The notes under the pieces were generated by a model. The model saw nothing but the letters and a program-made list of their open reading frames with translations. It ran no database searches and was not told the DNA's origin. Of a DNA stretch of 64,000 bases, positions 58,901 to 64,000 are shown piece after piece. The number at the start of each line of letters is the position of its first letter. Position 1 is the first letter of the stretch. The stretch is from Adineta steineri (lineage: Eukaryota; Rotifera; Eurotatoria; Adinetida; Adinetidae). The translations under genes were made by a program, and so were the position numbers. The stretch is from the NCBI GenBank assembly GCA_905250115.1, contig CAJNOI010000284.1:18829-82828 (forward strand). Direction: 5' to 3'.

Positions 58901-61900
58901 AACTAATTGTGGATTTATATGTGGATCATCAAGACGTGCTAAGATTGATTCTAATTTTTTATTACCAAATATTTTTGGAAATAAACGTGATGTTGAATTG
59001 CTTGGAAGATTTGTTGAAACAGTTGGTGATTCAATTAATGGTATGGGTGGAGTTGATGATACTGTTGCTGTTGCTGTTACAGTGGGTAATTTACGTACTT
59101 TAACACCAGCTTTAAGACAAACACGTCGATCAACAGATGGATGTACATAATGTTCATCTTGTGATGATGATGATGATGGATTTGACACTAAAATATTTAT
59201 TGACATATAGTAGATATATATATGTATGTATACTCAATAAAAATAATATATCATGTTTTTTTTAGTTTATTTACAATTAACTGTCGATGGAAATTTGAAG
59301 ACGATTGTATGGTTACTGCGTTTTAATGGTGTCGTCGACATTCTACTACTATCGATCGTATCGACGCTTGTAATAATAATGCTTTTACAGTCTGTACGGT
59401 TAGAAATGCAACCACAACAACCAACAATTGTGTCAATAGATGGAAGCGCGATAAGATGAGTGACAGAAGAGAGAGAGAGAAACGTACTGTACGTCGTTCT
59501 TTGAAATACAACAAAAGAAAGACGACAATGATGCTGACGACGACAAGGTTATATCAATAATAATGGAAACTACTGTCGCATTTATTTAAATGTATTGTAT
59601 ATTTAGTCAAGTGTTTGTGAAAGGTACATATAGAAATGATGATGTATGTATGTATATGCTTATATTTAATTGAATAGATCAATGATTTTACATCATATAT
59701 GGGAAGGATCGAGAATATGTGAAGTCATGGATGACCTAACTCGCCTATCATATGTAGTACATATATATATATATGTATATATACATGGGCGCAAGAAAAA
59801 AAAATGAAGTATATTGACTAATTAAATCGATCGCATTGAAAACTTACACATTTGTTCTCTTTCAAATGGATAAAAAAATAATGTTGAACCAGGATGAAGA
59901 ACACAATCAACATTGGGTAAATGTAATATTGTATTTGTATTAAAAATATTTGAATATTGTTCAATTAATAATGTATAAATATTTTGTAATAATGTTAAAT
60001 CATCTTTATCTATTGGTTTTGTACCATATTTTTTTTTAATTTGTTCAATTATATTTAAAAGATCTTTACCATCAATTTGCATTTTAACTTGTAATAAATC
60101 AAGAAAAAAATTCTTATATTGTTTATGTAATGATAATGATATTGGATAATAATATGGTTTTAAATTATTTGATATTGATGTACGTGTGGGTGCTTGCCAT
60201 AATAATTGTGATAATGATAGAAATAAATAGGTATCAGTTGATGATGAATCATTCATATAAATAAGACGACGTTGTGAAAAAAATTCACGTATATCACGTA
60301 TACATTGTTCTAATTGAGCCGATGTCATTGATGATGAACGATATTCAAATAAATTTTCACTGGTTTTTATATGAGGAAAACAGAATGATTGAATATAATC
60401 ATATATTGAATAGCTCATGTCTAGAAAGAAAAATCATATTCAGTTATACAAGTATATATGTTTCAATTAAACTCATGTAGAAACTTGTTCATTTTAACGT
60501 TTTATACTTGAAACTTTATGTTTTCAACAAACATGTTCTTTTCGATATATATATTAATTAATGTATTTAAACGAATTTTCTTTTTCTTAACTTTCGGCTA
60601 AAATTATTTTCAGGTTAACAAATGCCATATCATGGAAGAATTATCACGATTATAATGAATCTCTTAGTCAGATTCGTACATGTTCAAAACGCTCGAAATA
60701 AAATGTTTTTTACCAGAAATTTTATAAATAATTAGATCCATTAGTCATCTGAGAATCATGATAAACTCACTAATGACAAAATTACACACTGGAATTCTCT
60801 ATTTTAAGTTCTATAGGAAAGCTGTATTACAAATAAGAAATTTAATACAACAGATAGTCTTATTGGAATAAAGTCAATGCTTGAAATCCGTGAGAATATT
60901 TCCCTTATCAGAAAGAAATGTCATGATTCTATTCGAAAGCAAATCTAACTCATATCGTATTTCGACTATTTGCTAATACTATTCTTTTTTTTCTTCTTCT
61001 AATATGAATATCTTACCAAGAATATATTTTGATGTTATTTGATGATTATATATAGTTGAACTTGGACCATTGATAACAGTTAATTTAGCAAGTTCATCAA
61101 GTTGTTTAAGTACATCACGTAATTCAATTTTAGTTGTATCATCAAGTCCAAGAAAATGTTCAACTTGTTTTGTTATAGTTGGTTGTTCTTGAGCATTTTT
61201 TGATTGTTGTGCTATTGGCCATGAACAACAAACTAATTGTTCATATTGTTGAGATAAAATATCTTTTGGTTTAAATAATCTTCCAATATATTTATCACCC
61301 ATCCAAGTTAAACTAATACCATTTAATTCATTTGGTCGTGGTTTTATTGGTATAAATGGTAATTCGCGTAATTGTACTGATGCACGTGTACGTGCTTCTT
61401 TATCCTGAAGTGCTTCATGTGTATTAATAATTGATGATTGAGTATTTGGTGGTTTATCACGTGATATTGATGTTGATTGACGTGAACGACGATCTGTTGA
61501 ATCATCATTTTCATCAAATGTTCGTGTTGTATTTGAAGATGATATTGATAACATATCATTAAGAATTTGAAGAAGTGCTAATGAACGTTCATGTGCTAAA
61601 TCATAATCACGCATACGTTGAATAGATTCACAACGTTCAACAAGTTCAGGCCATGTTACAAGATTATCATCACATTTCATGCCTAGAATAAATAATAGAT
61701 TATTTTCATATATAAACTATATCTGTCAGTTGAAGATATTTCATTTTGCTGTAAAAAATCTCTAAAGGGAGGGAAAGGTGACCGCTCCCATCGCCCCCAC
61801 TGTATTGAAAAATATGATATTTACATTATAAATTTCATTGTTCAGTCATATGTCTTCAATTAATTCTCTAATGTATTATTGAACAATGATAATAGTAACT

Positions 61901-63533
61901 ATTCAAAAGATTTATATGACAACATTCTACGCATATAGTGACAGTATTTTTATATTAATGTCTGAAAATAATTTATCAACGATAATAGTTGTGTCATTAA
62001 ATCAAATCATATTCTACCATGAACTATATATAATGATTATTTATCATGCAAAACCATAGGTTATAAATATGTCAAATCATAGATTATAGTCAGATGTTTT
62101 GCTGGATTTAACCGGTAGGTATTAATTAAAACAAAACCTCAAGGATTATTCTTTAGAAAAAAATATGACAACATCTGTTAATTGAATATATATATATATA
62201 CATATCAACAATAACAATGTCAAAAGACTTCTCTATTCTCAAGGAAAAAATTTGTTTTTTCTAATAAATTCTTACCAAGTAATTTTAAAACATTTAATCG
62301 ATCTTCTCGTAAATACGAATCTTGTCCACCATATGGAAATAATGAATCAATATCTGAATAGAGAGATGCTAAACGACAATAGGGATGTATTAATTTTGAT
62401 GGTTTATTTAATATTCTTCCATTTGGTGTACATGGTATACAACAATGTTGTTTTAATATATTCAACATTAATGCATCGGCATGATCTAATGCAAATAATA
62501 CTAATGTATCTTTCACATTTTTAGGTAAAACATTTAAATTAGGTAAAAGTAAATCATTATATGCCCGATAATGATCATAAAGATTTTTTTGATATTCAGC
62601 ACCAGACATTTTACGTATAAAATAATCTTCTTCTGTTAATAATTGACATTTTTTTTCTTTTGATATTGTTGTTAATGCTTGAACAACAGTTTCTTTCACA
62701 TTATTTTGTTTATTAAATATATCTATAAATATAACATAGAACAAAAATATTTAGTTTACAAATTTTTTTACCTGGAAGATAAAGATAGATTTTTTCTTCA
62801 GACAAATCTAATGTACTTGAAAATGTTATTCTTGTTTGTTCGTCTAAAATATTTTTTGTTGGTGGGACTTGTTTTGTTGTTTTAACTTCCATATCATTAA
62901 CAATTTGTAATAAACGTCGATCGGTTGTATATGTATCTTTAATCCATTTAAATAAATTTTCATCATAAATTTGTTGATTACGTATTATATCTTCGATTTT
63001 AGCTGAATCAGGTTGATATTTAACACCCATTGATTCAAAAAATTTTCGATAATTATATAATTCATATGGAAGAATTTGTACATAGGATGCTAATGGATGT
63101 GTTTTATCAATTAAATAGATTTGATTTGATGATGAAAAACCATTTGTACCATTCCATATCCAATCAATTAAATCGCATATACGCATTTCTTTTAATATAT
63201 CACTTGGATTATTTATATGTGATAATGCATCATAGATACGTTTACATAAATTCAAATAATCAAATGTTTCACTTTTTTGTTCGTGTGATGAACATTTTAA
63301 GTAACAGAGAACAATACATTTTAGTTGTTTGATTAATAAATCAAGTTTGATTTCACGCATATCAAGTAATAAACGATTGGATGATGAAGAAATTGTTAAA
63401 GAACGTGAAGAAGAAAGAAATGATTCAGGTAAATCTAGAGATGAAACAAGTGCGGTTGCACCAACAAGAAATGCATTGGATTTATCACACACTTCACGTG
63501 GTGTGACAAAAGGACGACGTGAATCAATAGAAC
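52980..63533 (-). CDS. Sacsin-like giant chaperone, C-terminal part (J domain and HEPN)
   Basis: Thirteen exons with matching phases: >63533-62772, 62722-62276, 61682-61017, 60420-59848, 59187-58235, 58178-57517, 57460-56994, 56692-55496, 54787-53900, 53795-53778, 53625-53468, 53324-53117, 53050-52980, stop TGA at 52980-52982. They encode about 2,355 residues. The first eight carry sacsin-repeat-type text (P-L-A-S-Y-V-Q-I-L-P, F-F-E-S-M-G-V-K). The 53900 exon holds a J domain with the K-W-H-P-D-K-N-P-G loop that contacts Hsp70. The last three exons form the HEPN domain (D-R-W-L-K-Q-A-Q-H-D-L, K-A-Y-H-Y-Y-K-D-T-G, D-V-R-E-I-G), ending in D-I-M-Y-P. The order repeats-J-HEPN is that of sacsin, which in mammals acts in cytoskeletal and mitochondrial protein quality control. 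The N-terminal ubiquitin-like domain and first repeats lie beyond the window. No lesion is seen. Confidence 0.9.
53778..53795 (-). other. 18-nt micro-exon of the sacsin-like gene
   Basis: Between acceptor CATATTAG and donor GTGAGTGC lies an 18-nt exon (coding TTTCTGATCCTATTTTTG). Phase 1 on both sides adds I-S-D-P-I-F between T-G-G of the J-domain exon and E-E-S-P-N-A-R-R of the HEPN exon. Both flanking junctions are canonical. Confidence 0.7.
56833..56905. repeat. GT/CA hairpin element 14, in a sacsin intron
   Basis: Left arm GCGGGTGAGTGTGGGTGTGG, loop with ATTTAAGGCAGAA, right arm CACCTATATCTACACCCAAA continuing into CCCACACACACCC. It lies inside the 301-bp intron 56693-56993. The loop motif TTAAGGCAGAA is shared with element 6. 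Confidence 0.75.
59188..59847. other. Long sacsin intron, no embedded gene recognised
   Basis: A 660-bp intron, with similar ones at 60421-61016 (596 bp), 61683-62275 (593 bp) and 54788-55495 (708 bp). A plus-strand open frame at 59253-59459 lies in it but shows no family resemblance. An (AT)n run lies near 59760-59780. Confidence 0.5.
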
Positions 63534-64000
63534 CTAAAATTATGAAAATGTAAGTATTAAGAAATTCGATTCAAAATCATAATTCTATATCAACAGGTAG
63601 AAATTAGTTGAACAACTCAATGTCATGAATTTATTTCTCAACTGAACATCTCGAAAAGAAGAAGAAAGAATTGATATCATTCTACCTTGAACTATTAGAG
63701 AAAAAATTCGTCCTTTTTTTTAGTTCTACAATAACATGATATAGGTTTCCTTGAATATTTTTTTTTTAGAAAGATAATTTAAAAATAATTTCTGTCAAAT
63801 GACGATTAAAGGTCAGAATAATTTTACAAAAATTGAAGCAATTAATAAAACAAAATGCTGAATAATGTCTTTATGATATTCGAAAGAAAAGGTAAAATTT
63901 TTCTATATGATTCAAGGTAATTGCTTTAAATGAGCACTTTGAAAGTGTGTCCATAGAAATTAAAACGTGATGATGATGTTATATATCATACAAAAAAAAA
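63534..64000. other. Intron (start of) at the upstream edge of the sacsin-like gene
   Basis: Follows the acceptor (TTTTAG on the minus strand at 63534-63539). AT-rich with stops in all frames, so the next upstream exon lies beyond the window. Confidence 0.5.

Noticed and set aside
59253..59459. Plus-strand gene inside the sacsin intron
   Set aside because: 68 codons of hydrophobic text without start context or family resemblance.
1..64000. Transposons or retroelements with coding capacity, tRNA or rRNA genes
   Set aside because: No reverse transcriptase, transposase or integrase motifs and no cloverleaf or rRNA sequence were recognised on either strand by eye. A profile search would be needed to be sure.

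Overview
The window is animal nuclear DNA, most likely from a bdelloid rotifer. The reasoning is by composition and gene content. The DNA is AT-rich, and most introns are very short GT-AG introns of about 48-65 bp. Two large conserved animal genes (a titin/twitchin-type giant muscle protein and a sacsin-type chaperone) flank an accessory region. That region is full of families I know to be expanded in bdelloids: ADP-ribosyltransferase (ART) proteins with TPR or NHL domains, orphan rhodopsin-like receptors, F-box proteins, and LRR, caspase-like and NHL modules. Species cannot be decided by reading alone. Exon boundaries were placed by eye, but reading phase was checked across the joins of the two giant genes and the main accessory genes.

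Layout. (1) 1-16232, minus strand: 18 exons of a titin-like protein, open at both ends (about 5,090 codons here). A long immunoglobulin array lies at the N-terminal side and an FN3-rich region at the C-terminal side. It runs into a 100-N gap. (2) 16333-35500: gene-poor DNA with an ART-NHL fusion carrying one in-frame TGA, an orphan GPCR, a broken ART gene, an ankyrin relic, and an intact ART-TPR gene with a probable myristoylation signal. (3) 35526-44556, plus strand: an F-box/LRR gene whose 23 leucine-rich repeats are each one 84-bp exon, followed by a caspase-like/NHL gene. The two may be a single transcription unit. (4) 45713-52219: a minus-strand F-box gene with an in-frame TGA, an unknown membrane protein, and two tandem PDZ-only genes on the minus strand. 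(5) 52980-63533, minus strand: the C-terminal 13 exons of a sacsin-like gene, ending in a J domain and a HEPN domain.

Three themes link the accessory region. First, an NHL propeller exon group, with its 3' flank, is joined by a phase-1 intron to an ART domain at one locus and to a caspase-like domain at another. This looks like effector swapping on a common sensor. Second, a promoter plus 5'UTR-donor cassette is shared by the ART-NHL gene and the F-box/LRR gene. Third, at least 14 short GT-rich/CA-rich inverted-repeat elements, with arms resembling the TGTGGG-type telomere repeat I recall for bdelloids, are scattered through noncoding DNA from 17.7 to 56.9 kb. One sits exactly where the ankyrin relic is cut off.

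The stretches without genes hold no tRNA, rRNA, reverse transcriptase, transposase or CRISPR array that I could recognise.
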